From Streptomyces sp. BK340 (GTDB lineage: Bacteria > Actinomycetota > Actinomycetes > Streptomycetales > Streptomycetaceae): DNA of 64,000 nucleotides. The notes under the pieces are model-generated. The model did not search any database and was not told the DNA's origin. It saw nothing but the letters and a program-made list of their open reading frames with translations. The stretch lies in contig NZ_VISR01000004.1 of the NCBI RefSeq assembly GCF_007827595.1, positions 124,001 to 188,000 of the forward strand, given 5' to 3'. Shown here one piece after another: positions 25,496 to 34,232 of the stretch (position 1 is the first letter of the stretch; every line of letters starts with the position of its first letter). The position numbers and the translations under genes are program-made.

Positions 25496-26647
25496 GTGAC
25501 CATCCAGCTCCCGGACTCCAAAGGAACGTTGAGGACGTACGAGCCCCGCCAGGAGCCGCTCGCCCTCACTCCCGGCACCCCCTTCACCTCCCGCACGGTC
25601 TTCTCGGCGGCCCACGTCGTCGCCGACCCGTACGCCGACGTGTCCCCCGACTCACCCGCCGCCGTCGACTGGGACGCCACCCTCGCCTTCCGCCGCCACC
25701 TGTGGTCCCACGGGCTGGGGGTCGCCGAGGCGATGGACACCGCCCAGCGCGGGATGGGCCTGGACTGGGCGGGCGCGGCCGAGTTGATCCGCCGGTCCGC
25801 GGCCGAGGCGCACGGCGTGGGCGGCCGGATCGCCTGCGGCGTCGGCACCGACCAGATCGCCGGCGGCACCCTCGCCGAGATCCGCGCCGCCTACGAGGAG
25901 CAGCTGGCGGTCGTGGAGGAGGCGGGCGCGCAGGCCGTCCTGATGGCGTCGCGGGCACTCGCGGCCGCCGCCCGCGGCCCCGAGGACTACCTGGAGACCT
26001 ACGGCCATCTGCTCCGCCAGGCCGCCGAGCCGGTGATCCTGCACTGGCTCGGCCCGATGTTCGACCCCGCCCTGGAGGGCTACTGGGGCTCACCGGACCT
26101 CGACGCGGCCACCGGCACCTTCCTGGAGGTCATCGCCGCGCACCCGGACAAGGTCGACGGCATCAAGGTCTCCCTGCTGGACGCCCGGCGGGAGATCGAC
26201 CTGCGCCGCCGCCTCCCGCAGGGGGTGCGCTGCTACACGGGGGACGACTTCGACTACCCGGAGCTGATCGCGGGCGACGAGTCGGGCTTCAGCCACGCCC
26301 TGCTCGGCATCTTCGACCCGCTGGGCCCGCTGGCGGCCGAGGCGGTGCGGGTCCTGGACACGGGGGACACGGGCGGCTTCCGCGCGCTGCTCGATCCGAC
26401 GGTCGGCCTGTCCCGCCACCTCTTCCGGGCCCCGACCCGCTTCTACAAGACCGGAGTCGTGTTCCTGGCCTGGCTGGCGGGCCACCAGTCCCACTTCGCG
26501 ATGGTCGGCGGCCTCCAGTCGGCCCGCTCCCTGCCGCACTTCGCCCGCGCCTACGAACTCGCCGACGGCCTCGGCCTGTTCCCTGACCCGAAACTGGCCG
26601 AGGAACGCATGAAGAACCTGCTGTCGCTGTACGGGGTGAACCAGTGA
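25496..26647 (+). CDS. DUF993 / dihydrodipicolinate-synthase-like family protein
   Basis: The product has 383 residues from GTG 25496. It resembles the DUF993 branch of the DHDPS/NAL aldolase TIM-barrel superfamily, with VDWDATLAFRRHLWSHGLGVAEAMDT near the start and DKVDGIKVSLLDARREI carrying the lysine in the position of the Schiff-base residue. It is probably a retro-aldol enzyme of a sugar-acid pathway. The ribosome site GGGGGG seven bases upstream lies in or next to the IS end, so the insertion may have replaced the original signal. It overlaps the next gene by 4 bases. Confidence 0.75.
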   Translation: MTIQLPDSKGTLRTYEPRQEPLALTPGTPFTSRTVFSAAHVVADPYADVSPDSPAAVDWDATLAFRRHLWSHGLGVAEAMDTAQRGMGLDWAGAAELIRRSAAEAHGVGGRIACGVGTDQIAGGTLAEIRAAYEEQLAVVEEAGAQAVLMASRALAAAARGPEDYLETYGHLLRQAAEPVILHWLGPMFDPALEGYWGSPDLDAATGTFLEVIAAHPDKVDGIKVSLLDARREIDLRRRLPQGVRCYTGDDFDYPELIAGDESGFSHALLGIFDPLGPLAAEAVRVLDTGDTGGFRALLDPTVGLSRHLFRAPTRFYKTGVVFLAWLAGHQSHFAMVGGLQSARSLPHFARAYELADGLGLFPDPKLAEERMKNLLSLYGVNQ

Positions 26648-27480
26648 GCACCGGACTCGAACGCTTCTCCATCAACCAGATGACGGTCAGGCAGCTGTCC
26701 CTCCCCGAACTGGTGGACGCCTGTGCGCAGTCGGGCGTGCCCGGGGTCGGGCTGTGGCGCGAGCCGGTCCGGTCGTACGGCGTGCCGAAGACCGCCAAGC
26801 TCGTCCGGGACGCGGGCCTGTCGGTGACGACCCTGTGCCGGGGCGGTTTCCTCACGGCGATCGACCCGGCCGAGCGGGGGCAGGCCCTGGCCGACAACCG
26901 CCGGGCGATCGACGAGGCGGCCGTGCTCGGCACGGACACACTCGTCCTGGTCTCGGGCGGCCTGCCCGCCGGCTCGCGCGATCTGCACGGCGCCCGCGAA
27001 CGCGTCGCCGACGCACTGGCGGAACTGGGCCCTCATGCCGAATCCCACGGCGTACGCCTCGCCATCGAACCCCTGCATCCCATGTACGCGTCCGACCGCT
27101 GCGTGGTCTCCACCCTCGCCCAGGCCCTGGACCTCGCCGAGCGTTTCCCGGCGCATCAGGTGGGCGTGGCCGTGGACACGTACCACATCTGGTGGGACGA
27201 CCGGGCCCCCGCCCAGATCGCCCGCGCCGGCGCGGGCGGCCGCATCCACACCTTCCAGCTCGCCGACTGGACCACCCCCCTGCCCGAGGGCGTCCTCAAC
27301 GGCCGGGGCCAGATCGGCGACGGGTCGATCGACATGCGGGAGTGGAAGGGCTACGTGGAGGCGGCCGGTTACACCGGACCGATCGAGGTCGAGCTGTTCA
27401 GCGAACGGTTGTGGGCGCGGGACGGGCGGGAGGTGCTGGCGGAGACGGCGGAGCGGTTCGTGACGCACGTCGCCGGTTGA
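26644..27480 (+). CDS. Sugar phosphate isomerase/epimerase family protein
   Basis: The product has 278 residues. GTG 26644 overlaps the upstream stop (GTGA), showing tight coupling with the DUF993 gene. It is an AP-endonuclease-2-like TIM barrel: VPGVGLWREPVRSYG, LAIEPLHPMYASDR with a metal-binding Glu, VGVAVDTYHIWWDD, and GPIEVELFSERLW near the C-terminus. It likely isomerises or epimerises the product of the Gfo/Idh oxidoreductase upstream. Together with the LacI-family regulator this forms a small sugar or cyclitol catabolic operon whose real substrate I cannot name. Confidence 0.8.
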   Translation: MSTGLERFSINQMTVRQLSLPELVDACAQSGVPGVGLWREPVRSYGVPKTAKLVRDAGLSVTTLCRGGFLTAIDPAERGQALADNRRAIDEAAVLGTDTLVLVSGGLPAGSRDLHGARERVADALAELGPHAESHGVRLAIEPLHPMYASDRCVVSTLAQALDLAERFPAHQVGVAVDTYHIWWDDRAPAQIARAGAGGRIHTFQLADWTTPLPEGVLNGRGQIGDGSIDMREWKGYVEAAGYTGPIEVELFSERLWARDGREVLAETAERFVTHVAG

Positions 27481-27488
27481 GCGCCGAG

Positions 27489-27515
27489 GGACCCCCGCCG
27501 GGGTGGCAGGGGTCC
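27489..27515. terminator. Bidirectional terminator between convergent genes
   Basis: GGACCCC (27489-27495) and GGGGTCC (27509-27515) form a GC-rich stem between the isomerase and lamin-tail genes. Confidence 0.5.
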
Positions 27516-27528
27516 GGCCCGGCGGTTC

Positions 27529-27999
27529 TCAGCTCTCGTTGTGGCAGTTGTACGGGTTGGGATCGTCGAAGTCGTGCCCGGCGAAGCAGCTCTTGAAGTC
27601 GTAGCCGTTGGGCTTGAACAGGAACGCCATGTCCTGGGTGTTGTTCCAGATGTAGTTGCCGCTGCCCCAGTACAGGTGGCCGGCGGTGTTGGTGCCTCGG
27701 CCGGTGTGCAGCTTGACCGTCCTGCCCGCGCCGATCCTGTACGACGGCAGCACGTAGCGGTGCCCGGCCGTGTCCTCGACCGACCAGCCCTTCAGCTGCA
27801 CCGCGGAGGAGGTGCCGTTGTGGATGTTGATCCACTCGTTGTTCAGACTCGTGTTCGAGCGGGTGTCACTGCCCGGGCTGTCGTACTGCCAGCCGCCGAA
27901 GTGAACGGTCTTCGGATCGGTGGCGGCATGGGCCGGAGCGGTGGCAAGGGCACCGGCGGCCACGACTGCAGCGGCGACCAACACGGGGTACGTCTTCAT
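27529..27999 (-). CDS. Secreted lamin-tail-domain protein
   Basis: The product has 156 residues; ATG 27999 is preceded by GGAGGGA. A signal peptide (MKTYPVLVAAAVVAAGALATAPAHA, given here only as a hallmark) ends near residue 25. The mature part is one lamin-tail (LTD) beta-sandwich: LNNEWINIHNGTSSAVQLKG, WSVEDTAGHRYVLPS, YWGSGNYIWNN. Two cysteines near the C-terminus (SCFAGHD, YNCHN) may pair. LTD domains bind surfaces, DNA or other proteins; small secreted ones in Streptomyces have no known role. It lies alone between two genes with their own signals. Confidence 0.8.
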   Translation of the reverse strand: MKTYPVLVAAAVVAAGALATAPAHAATDPKTVHFGGWQYDSPGSDTRSNTSLNNEWINIHNGTSSAVQLKGWSVEDTAGHRYVLPSYRIGAGRTVKLHTGRGTNTAGHLYWGSGNYIWNNTQDMAFLFKPNGYDFKSCFAGHDFDDPNPYNCHNES

Positions 28000-28102
28000 G
28001 GGGTCCCTCCCTGAGCATCCAGAAACCCCTGCTCAGCGTTGCGACGCGCGGGAGCTGGGGCGGCTGACATGGTGACACACACCACCCACGTGATCCCATG
28101 GG

Positions 28103-29026
28103 TCACACCGTGCCGAACCACGCCTCGGCGAGCGAGGGCAGCGTCTCCCCGGCAGGTACGGGCAGTTCCTTCAGGTACCAGGGGAGATCGCTGTACACGT
28201 GCAGCAGTGTGTACGCGAGCAGTTGGGACGGGTCGAAGGTGTGGCCGTACGCCCCGGCCAGCCGGGCCAGCAGGCCGGGATCGGCGCGGGTGACGAACAG
28301 GCCGACGCCCACGAAGTCGTACGCACGGTCACCGATCATGGCCGGTTCGAAGTCGAAGAGCCCGGTCAGGCGCCAGCCGTCGGGATCGACGAGGAAGTGC
28401 TGCCGCATGACCTCGGTGTGCAGCAGGGAGGGGTGCGGGGCGCGCGGCAGGCAGACCGAGGCGAGGAAGTCCGGGATCTGCTCCAGCCAGGCGTCCGGCA
28501 GCCGTCTGGCGCGCTGCCGTGCCACGGCGTCGGCGGTACGGCGGTCCACGAAGGCGCCCCAGTCCCCGGGGCCGAGGACGTCCGTGAGGGGACCGGGGCC
28601 GAGGGAGTGCAGCACCGCCAGGGTCTCGCCGATCTCGGCGACGAGCCGCTCGCGGTGGCTCCGCGGCACCCGGTCCCACACCTCGGCCAGGTTCTCACCA
28701 CGGAGGCGGGACATCAGGACGTACCGCCAGCCGTTCTCGTACGCGCCGAAGCCGCGCACCTGCGGTGTCGGCACCGGCAACCGGCCCTCGAGGTGGGTGA
28801 GGACGCGCCCTTCGGCGACGCCGTCCCCTGCGGATGCTCCGGGGAACAGCTTGAGAACATGCTCTTCACCCACGGCGTAGACGGGCAGCGAGCCGTCCGG
28901 GAACCGGGTCAGCGGTGCGCCGGCCAGACCGAGGCGGGCGCAGAGGTCCTCCGCTCCCGGGCGCATCACCGTCTCGTCGGGGACGACCGCGTCCCGCTCC
29001 TCGTCCGTTTCCACCGGAGGCAGCAT
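28103..29026 (-). CDS. APH-like phosphotransferase with altered catalytic motif
   Basis: The start is ATG 29026, 7 bases after TACGGT and without a ribosome site (leaderless), giving 307 residues. The fold is aminoglycoside-phosphotransferase-like: HVLKLFPG with the ATP-binding lysine, YVLMSRLRGENL hinge, and LFDFEPAMIGDRAYDFVG as the DFG-like metal loop. The catalytic-loop HxDxxxxN motif reads HTEVMRQH, so the aspartate is glutamate and the asparagine is histidine. It may therefore be a weak or non-kinase member, or use another substrate chemistry. No resistance phenotype can be inferred. Confidence 0.7.
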   Translation of the reverse strand: MLPPVETDEERDAVVPDETVMRPGAEDLCARLGLAGAPLTRFPDGSLPVYAVGEEHVLKLFPGASAGDGVAEGRVLTHLEGRLPVPTPQVRGFGAYENGWRYVLMSRLRGENLAEVWDRVPRSHRERLVAEIGETLAVLHSLGPGPLTDVLGPGDWGAFVDRRTADAVARQRARRLPDAWLEQIPDFLASVCLPRAPHPSLLHTEVMRQHFLVDPDGWRLTGLFDFEPAMIGDRAYDFVGVGLFVTRADPGLLARLAGAYGHTFDPSQLLAYTLLHVYSDLPWYLKELPVPAGETLPSLAEAWFGTV

Positions 29027-29033
29027 GACCGCG

Positions 29034-29039
29034 ACCGTA
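29034..29039 (-). promoter_or_regulatory. Leaderless -10 element (TACGGT) for the phosphotransferase
   Basis: TACGGT lies 7 bases before ATG 29026 on the minus strand, with no Shine-Dalgarno in between. Confidence 0.45.
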
Positions 29040-29154
29040 GGCGGGCGGGTCCCGGGGAGCAACGGGATTCCAGGGTCCCGGCAGGGCGGAAAAAATCTCG
29101 CGGGGTCGTACAACCCTTTCCCCACATGGTGTGTCGTACCGTGCGTCAGGACTT

Positions 29155-29188
29155 CTGGGGGGGGGATTCCGGGGGGGATCCGGGGGGT
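29155..29188. other. Run of G-tracts
   Basis: Three long G-runs (nine, seven and six Gs) occur within 34 bases between the phosphotransferase and ribokinase genes. They could form a G-quadruplex; no gene covers them. Confidence 0.5.
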
Positions 29189-29209
29189 TCTGATACGGAG
29201 GGGAAAGCC

Positions 29210-29249
29210 GAGGGGGCGTACCCGGTCGACGGACCGGGTACGCCCCCTC
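29210..29249 (-). terminator. Strong terminator after ribokinase
   Basis: GAGGGGGCGTACCCGGTC (29210-29227) and its perfect complement (29232-29249) form an 18-bp stem with a 4-base loop, six bases after the ribokinase stop at 29256. Confidence 0.8.
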
Positions 29250-29255
29250 GAAAAG

Positions 29256-30185
29256 TCAGCCGGGGGTCCGGGCGCCGGCCCGGCGCAGCGAGCCGACCTC
29301 CGCGGCCGTCGGGTACGACCCCTGGGCGCCCCGCTTCGTCACCGCCGTCGCACCGACGCGGGCCGCGTAGGCCGCGGCCTCGGCCAGGGCGGAGCCCGAG
29401 CCCAGCTGCCAGGCCAGGGCCGCCGTGAACGCGTCGCCCGCCCCGGTCGTGTCCACCGCGTCCACCTGCACCGACGGCACCCGGGTCACACCGGAGGAGT
29501 CGGCCACCAGCGCCCCCTGCGCGCCCAATGTCACGACCACCGAGCGCGGGCCCCTGGCCAGCAGCAGCCGCGCCCAGTCCGCGGGCTCCTCGCTCACGCC
29601 CGGGTCGCCGAGGAGCACCCGCGCCTCGTGCTCGTTGACGATCAGCGGGTCGCATGCGGCCAGCACCTCCGTGGGCAGCGGGCGCGGCGGGGACGGGTTC
29701 AGCACGAACCGGCTGCCCTCGGGGAGGTTCCGCACGACCTCCACGACCGTCTCCAGCGGGATCTCCAGCTGCGCCGACACCACCCGCGAGCCGAGCAGGA
29801 GGCTGACGGCGGCCCGGACGTCGGCCGGGGTCAGGCGGGCGTTGGCGCCGGGGGACACCACGATGCTGTTGTCCCCGGAGGGGTCGACGGTGATGAGCGC
29901 GACGCCCGTCGGCGCCCCGCCCACCAGCACGCCCACCGGGTCCGCCCCGGCCGCCCGCAGTGAGTCGAGCAGCAGCCGGCCGTGGTCGTCGTCGCCGACC
30001 CGGGCCAGCAGCGCCGTACGCGCCCCGAGCCGGGCGGCCGCGACCGCCTGGTTGGCACCCTTGCCGCCCGGGTGGACGGCGAGGTCGCCGCCGAGCACCG
30101 TTTCGCCGGCGGCCGGCCGCCGCTCGACGCCGATCACCAGGTCGGCGTTGGCCGAACCCACGACCAGGAGGTCGTAGTCGTACAT
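29256..30185 (-). CDS. rbsK: Ribokinase
   Basis: The start is ATG 30185 with GGGAGA seven bases upstream; the frame is open further but without signals. The 309-residue product is a PfkB-family kinase with ribokinase features: VVGSANADLVI at the N-terminus, HPGGKGANQAVAAARLGA in the substrate site, NPSPPRPLP and DTTGAGDAFTAALAW with the catalytic aspartate near residue 250. It phosphorylates D-ribose at O5 (or a similar sugar). No ribose transporter is adjacent, so it may serve internal ribose salvage. It is followed by a strong hairpin and is divergent from the helicase gene. Confidence 0.88.
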   Translation of the reverse strand: MYDYDLLVVGSANADLVIGVERRPAAGETVLGGDLAVHPGGKGANQAVAAARLGARTALLARVGDDDHGRLLLDSLRAAGADPVGVLVGGAPTGVALITVDPSGDNSIVVSPGANARLTPADVRAAVSLLLGSRVVSAQLEIPLETVVEVVRNLPEGSRFVLNPSPPRPLPTEVLAACDPLIVNEHEARVLLGDPGVSEEPADWARLLLARGPRSVVVTLGAQGALVADSSGVTRVPSVQVDAVDTTGAGDAFTAALAWQLGSGSALAEAAAYAARVGATAVTKRGAQGSYPTAAEVGSLRRAGARTPG

Positions 30186-30306
30186 CAACTGTCTCCCAAC
30201 ACGGGTGCGTTCGAATGTCATGAGCCGGGACTCGGACGGACGACCGTGGAGTCGGCGGCCCGGTAGGGGGTGTCCACGAGTTTTCCCCACTGTCGGAGCC
30301 GGGCGG

Positions 30307-30312
30307 TAGCGT
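30307..30312 (+). promoter_or_regulatory. Leaderless -10 element (TAGCGT) for the RecD-like helicase
   Basis: TAGCGT ends 6 bases before ATG 30319 and no ribosome site is present. Confidence 0.5.
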
Positions 30313-30318
30313 CGGATC

Positions 30319-32544
30319 ATGTCCAATCTGGCGGTGGTCGAAGGGGTCCTGGAGCGGATCACGTACGCCAACGAGGAGAACGGCTACACGGTCGCCCGGG
30401 TCGACACCGGCCGGGGCGGCGGCGATCTCCTCACGGTGGTGGGTGCGCTGCTCGGAGCCCAGGTCGGCGAATCCCTCCGCATGGAGGGCCGCTGGGGCTC
30501 CCACCCCCAGTACGGCAAGCAGTTCACGGTGGAGAACTACACGACGGTCCTGCCGGCCACCGTCCAGGGCATCCGCCGCTACCTCGGATCCGGTCTGGTC
30601 AAGGGCATCGGCCCGGTCTTCGCCGACCGCATCACCCAGCACTTCGGCCTGGACACCCTGCAGATCATCGAGGAGGAGCCGAAGCGGCTGATCGAGGTCC
30701 CCGGCCTCGGCCCCAAGCGGACGAAGAAGATCGCCGACGCCTGGGAGGAGCAGAAGGCGATCAAGGAGGTCATGCTCTTCCTCCAGACCGTCGAGGTCTC
30801 CACGTCCATCGCGGTGCGGATCTACAAGAAGTACGGCGACGCGTCGATCTCGGTCGTGCGGAACGAGCCCTACCGGCTGGCCGCAGACGTCTGGGGCATC
30901 GGCTTCCTCACCGCCGACAAGATCGCCCAGTCGGTCGGCATCCCGCACGACAGCCCGGAGCGGGTGAAGGCGGGCCTCCAGTACGCGCTGTCCCAGTCCG
31001 CCGACCAGGGCCACTGCTTCCTGCCGGAGGAGCGGCTGATCGCGGACGCGGTCAAGCTGCTCCAGGTCGACACCGGGCTGGTCATCGAATGCCTCGCCGA
31101 GCTGGCCGAACCGGCCCAGGAGGGCGCGGATCCCGGGGTCGTGCGGGAGAAGGTGCCCGGCCCCGACGGGGAGGCGGAGCCCGTCACCGCCGTCTACCTC
31201 GTGCCCTTCCACCGTGCCGAACTCTCCCTCTCCGCCCGGCTGTTGCGCCTGCTGCGGACGCCGGAGGACCGGATGCCGGCCTTCCGGGACGTGAACTGGG
31301 GCAAGGCGCTTGGCTGGTTGAGGTCCCGCACCGGAGCCGACCTCGCCCCCGAGCAGGAGGCCGCCGTCCGGCTCGCGCTGACCGAGAAGGTCGCCGTGCT
31401 CACCGGCGGGCCCGGCTGCGGCAAGTCCTTCACGGTCCGCTCGATCGTGGAACTGGCCCGCGCCAGGCAGGCCAAGGTGCTGCTGGCCGCCCCCACCGGC
31501 CGCGCCGCCAAACGGCTCGCCGAACTGACGGGCGCCGAGGCCTCCACGGTCCACCGGCTGCTGGAGCTGAAGCCCGGCGGTGACGCGGCCTACGACCGGG
31601 ACCGCCCGCTGGACGCCGACCTGGTCGTCGTGGACGAGGCGTCCATGCTGGACCTGCTGCTCGCCAACAAGCTGGTGAAGGCGGTGCCGCCGGGGGCCCA
31701 TCTGCTGTTCGTCGGGGACGTCGACCAGCTGCCCAGCGTCGGCGCCGGGGAAGTGCTGCGCGACCTGCTGGCCGAGGGCGGCCCGGTCCCGGCCGTGCGG
31801 CTCACCCGGGTCTTCCGGCAGGCCCAGCAGTCCGGGGTGGTCACCAACGCGCACCGCATCAACGCCGGGCAGCATCCGCTCACCGACGGCCTGAAGGACT
31901 TCTTCCTCTTCGTGCAGGACGACACCGAGGAGGCCGGCCGGCTCACCGTGGACGTGGCCGCCCGGCGCGTTCCGGCCAGGTTCGGGCTCGACCCGCGCCG
32001 GGACGTCCAGGTGCTCGCGCCCATGCACCGCGGCCCGGCCGGTGCCGCCACCCTCAACGGCCTGCTCCAGCAGGCCATCACGCCCGGCCGGCCCGACCTG
32101 CCGGAGAAGCGGTTCGGCGGCCGGGTCTTCCGCGTCGGCGACAAGGTCACCCAGATCCGCAACAATTACGAGAAGGGCAAGAACGGAGTCTTCAACGGCA
32201 CCGTGGGCGTGGTCACCTCGCTCGATCCGGTCGAGCAGCGACTGACGGTGCTGACGGACGAGGACGAGGAGGTTCCGTACGAATTCGACGAACTGGATGA
32301 ACTGGCTCACGCGTACGCGGTGACGATCCACCGTTCACAGGGGAGTGAATATCCCGCCGTGGTGATCCCCGTCACCACGGGGGCATGGATGATGCTTCAG
32401 CGGAACCTCCTGTACACGGCGGTGACACGGGCCAAGCGACTGGTCGTCCTCGTCGGTTCACGCAAGGCGATCGGGCAGGCGGTGCGCACGGTCTCGGCCG
32501 GACGGCGCTGCACGGCACTGGATTTCAGGCTCAGGGGCTCCTGA
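30319..32544 (+). CDS. RecD2-like SF1B DNA helicase
   Basis: The product has 741 residues. The N-terminal half contains the OB-like and helix-hairpin-helix region of RecD2 (VEGVLERITYANEENGYTVARV, GLVKGIGPVFADRI, VPGLGPKRTKKI). The motor half has Walker A GGPGCGKS at 363-370, DEAS at 439-442, GDVDQLPSVGAGEVLRD, and the final AYAVTIHRSQGSEY...YTAVTRAKRL motifs V and VI. RecD2 proteins are 5'-3' helicases that act outside RecBCD in repair and replication-fork maintenance. Length is normal. It is probably made from a leaderless mRNA and ends at a short hairpin before the citrate synthase promoter. Confidence 0.9.
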   Translation: MSNLAVVEGVLERITYANEENGYTVARVDTGRGGGDLLTVVGALLGAQVGESLRMEGRWGSHPQYGKQFTVENYTTVLPATVQGIRRYLGSGLVKGIGPVFADRITQHFGLDTLQIIEEEPKRLIEVPGLGPKRTKKIADAWEEQKAIKEVMLFLQTVEVSTSIAVRIYKKYGDASISVVRNEPYRLAADVWGIGFLTADKIAQSVGIPHDSPERVKAGLQYALSQSADQGHCFLPEERLIADAVKLLQVDTGLVIECLAELAEPAQEGADPGVVREKVPGPDGEAEPVTAVYLVPFHRAELSLSARLLRLLRTPEDRMPAFRDVNWGKALGWLRSRTGADLAPEQEAAVRLALTEKVAVLTGGPGCGKSFTVRSIVELARARQAKVLLAAPTGRAAKRLAELTGAEASTVHRLLELKPGGDAAYDRDRPLDADLVVVDEASMLDLLLANKLVKAVPPGAHLLFVGDVDQLPSVGAGEVLRDLLAEGGPVPAVRLTRVFRQAQQSGVVTNAHRINAGQHPLTDGLKDFFLFVQDDTEEAGRLTVDVAARRVPARFGLDPRRDVQVLAPMHRGPAGAATLNGLLQQAITPGRPDLPEKRFGGRVFRVGDKVTQIRNNYEKGKNGVFNGTVGVVTSLDPVEQRLTVLTDEDEEVPYEFDELDELAHAYAVTIHRSQGSEYPAVVIPVTTGAWMMLQRNLLYTAVTRAKRLVVLVGSRKAIGQAVRTVSAGRRCTALDFRLRGS

Positions 32545-32548
32545 CCGG

Positions 32549-32564
32549 CCCCTGAGCAGGGGCG
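32549..32564 (+). terminator. Hairpin after the RecD-like gene
   Basis: GCCCCTG and CAGGGGC form a 7-bp stem with a 2-base loop immediately after the stop codon. Confidence 0.5.
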
Positions 32565-32668
32565 GCGGCAGGGATGGAGAGTCGCGTCACAAAAAATGAT
32601 CGATCAAACGAGTCGCAAAGGTCACAGAGCACTTCCAGATGCCGGTCGGAGGGGGCAGGATGAGCAGG

Positions 32669-32721
32669 TTGGCGGCACTGAGTGCCGCCAATAGGCCCAA
32701 TGGTCGACCCCGAGTGCACTC
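32669..32721. promoter_or_regulatory. citA promoter with two palindromes
   Basis: TTGGCG (32669) and TAGGCC (32692) are spaced by 17 bases like -35 and -10 boxes. The arms TTGGCGGCACT (32669-32679) and AGTGCCGCCAA (32681-32691) form a perfect inverted repeat that spans exactly the -35 box and the spacer. A second palindrome, GAGTGCACTC (32712-32721), lies downstream and shares the GCACT/AGTGC half. A regulator binding both would block transcription. Confidence 0.55.
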
Positions 32722-32797
32722 TCCTGAGCCAAATGGGGGATGGTAGAGACAGTCAGGGCACCTCGAAGATGAGGCACTACGTCGGGTGAGGGAAGAC

Positions 32798-34087
32798 GTG
32801 AGCGACAACTCTGTAGTACTGCGGTACGGCGACGGCGAGTACACCTACCCGGTGGTCGACAGCACCGTCGGTGACAAGGGCTTCGACATCGGGAAGCTCC
32901 GCGCCCAGACCGGTCTGGTGACTCTGGACAGCGGTTACGGCAACACGGCCGCCTATAAATCCGCCGTCACCTACCTGGACGGCGAAGCGGGCATCCTCCG
33001 CTACCGCGGCTACCCCATCGAGCAGCTCGCCGAGCGCTCCACCTTCCTCGAGGTGGCGTACCTGCTCATCAACGGTGAACTCCCGACCGTCGACGAGCTG
33101 AGCACGTTCAAGAACGACATCACGCGGCACACCCTGCTGCACGAGGACGTCAAGAACTTCTACAGGGGCTTCCCGCGCGACGCCCACCCGATGGCCATGC
33201 TGTCGTCGGTCGTCTCGGCGCTGTCCACCTTCTACCAGGACAGCCACAACCCGTTCGACGAGAAGCAGCGCAACCTCTCCACGATCCGCCTGCTCGCCAA
33301 GCTTCCGACGATCGCGGCGTACGCGTACAAGAAGTCGATCGGTCACCCGTTCGTCTACCCGCGCAACGACCTCGGCTACGTCGAGAACTTCCTGCGCATG
33401 ACCTTCTCGGTCCCGGCGCAGGAGTACGACCTGGACCCGGTCGTCGTCTCCGCGCTCGACAAGCTGCTGATCCTGCACGCGGACCACGAGCAGAACTGTT
33501 CGACCTCCACGGTCCGCCTGGTCGGCTCCTCGCAGGCCAACATGTTCGCGTCGATCTCGGCCGGCATCTCCGCCCTGTGGGGCCCGCTGCACGGTGGCGC
33601 CAACCAGTCCGTCCTGGAGATGCTCGAGGGCATCCAGGAGGCCGGCGGCGACGTGGACTCCTTCATCCGCAAGGTGAAGAACAAGGAGGACGGCGTCCGC
33701 CTGATGGGCTTCGGCCACCGGGTCTACAAGAACTTCGACCCGCGCGCCAAGATCATCAAGGCCGCCGCGCACGACGTCCTCTCCGCTCTCGGCAAGTCCG
33801 ACGAGCTGCTGGACATCGCGCTCAAGCTGGAGGAGCACGCGCTCTCCGACGACTACTTCGTCTCGCGCAGCCTCTACCCGAACGTGGACTTCTACACCGG
33901 CCTGATCTACCGCGCCATGGGCTTCCCGACCGAGATGTTCACGGTCCTGTTCGCCCTCGGCCGCCTGCCGGGCTGGATCGCCCAGTGGACCGAGATGATC
34001 AAGGAGCCGGGCTCCCGCATCGGCCGCCCGCGCCAGATCTACACGGGCGTGGTCGAGCGCGACTTCGTTCCGGTCGAGGAGCGCTGA
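32798..34087 (+). CDS. citA: Citrate synthase
   Basis: I take GTG 32798 as start because AGGGAA lies six bases upstream and the N-terminus (MSDNSVVLRYGDGEY) then fits the family; GTG 32786 is possible. The 429-residue product condenses acetyl-CoA and oxaloacetate in the TCA cycle. Clear marks are GPLHGGANQSVLEML with one catalytic histidine, MGFGHRVYKNFDPRAKI with the second, and SRSLYPNVDFYTGLIYRAMG with the substrate arginine region. It is a type II (hexameric) bacterial enzyme by length. The gene has its own promoter carrying two palindromes and is followed by several stem-loops. Confidence 0.95.
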   Translation: MSDNSVVLRYGDGEYTYPVVDSTVGDKGFDIGKLRAQTGLVTLDSGYGNTAAYKSAVTYLDGEAGILRYRGYPIEQLAERSTFLEVAYLLINGELPTVDELSTFKNDITRHTLLHEDVKNFYRGFPRDAHPMAMLSSVVSALSTFYQDSHNPFDEKQRNLSTIRLLAKLPTIAAYAYKKSIGHPFVYPRNDLGYVENFLRMTFSVPAQEYDLDPVVVSALDKLLILHADHEQNCSTSTVRLVGSSQANMFASISAGISALWGPLHGGANQSVLEMLEGIQEAGGDVDSFIRKVKNKEDGVRLMGFGHRVYKNFDPRAKIIKAAAHDVLSALGKSDELLDIALKLEEHALSDDYFVSRSLYPNVDFYTGLIYRAMGFPTEMFTVLFALGRLPGWIAQWTEMIKEPGSRIGRPRQIYTGVVERDFVPVEER

Positions 34088-34181
34088 ACGTACTGAGTGT
34101 GAGGGCCTGCTCGTCGGGCGGGCCCTGAACCAGTGCTGAGCGGGTTGCGAGGCAGGTCGCTGCCGAGCAGGAGAACAGCAG

Positions 34182-34232
34182 AAGGCGCCCTGAGCCGTCA
34201 GTCCCCCCACGGGCCGACGACCAGGGCGCCTT
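34182..34232 (+). terminator. Stem-loop downstream of citA
   Basis: AAGGCGCCCTG and CAGGGCGCCTT form a perfect 11-bp stem with a 29-base loop, ending in TTCCC, about 95 bases after the citA stop. Confidence 0.5.

Noticed and set aside
29146..32331. 1061-codon minus-strand ORF overlapping ribokinase and the helicase
   Set aside because: Antisense of the RecD-like gene and out of frame with ribokinase; no recognisable domain.
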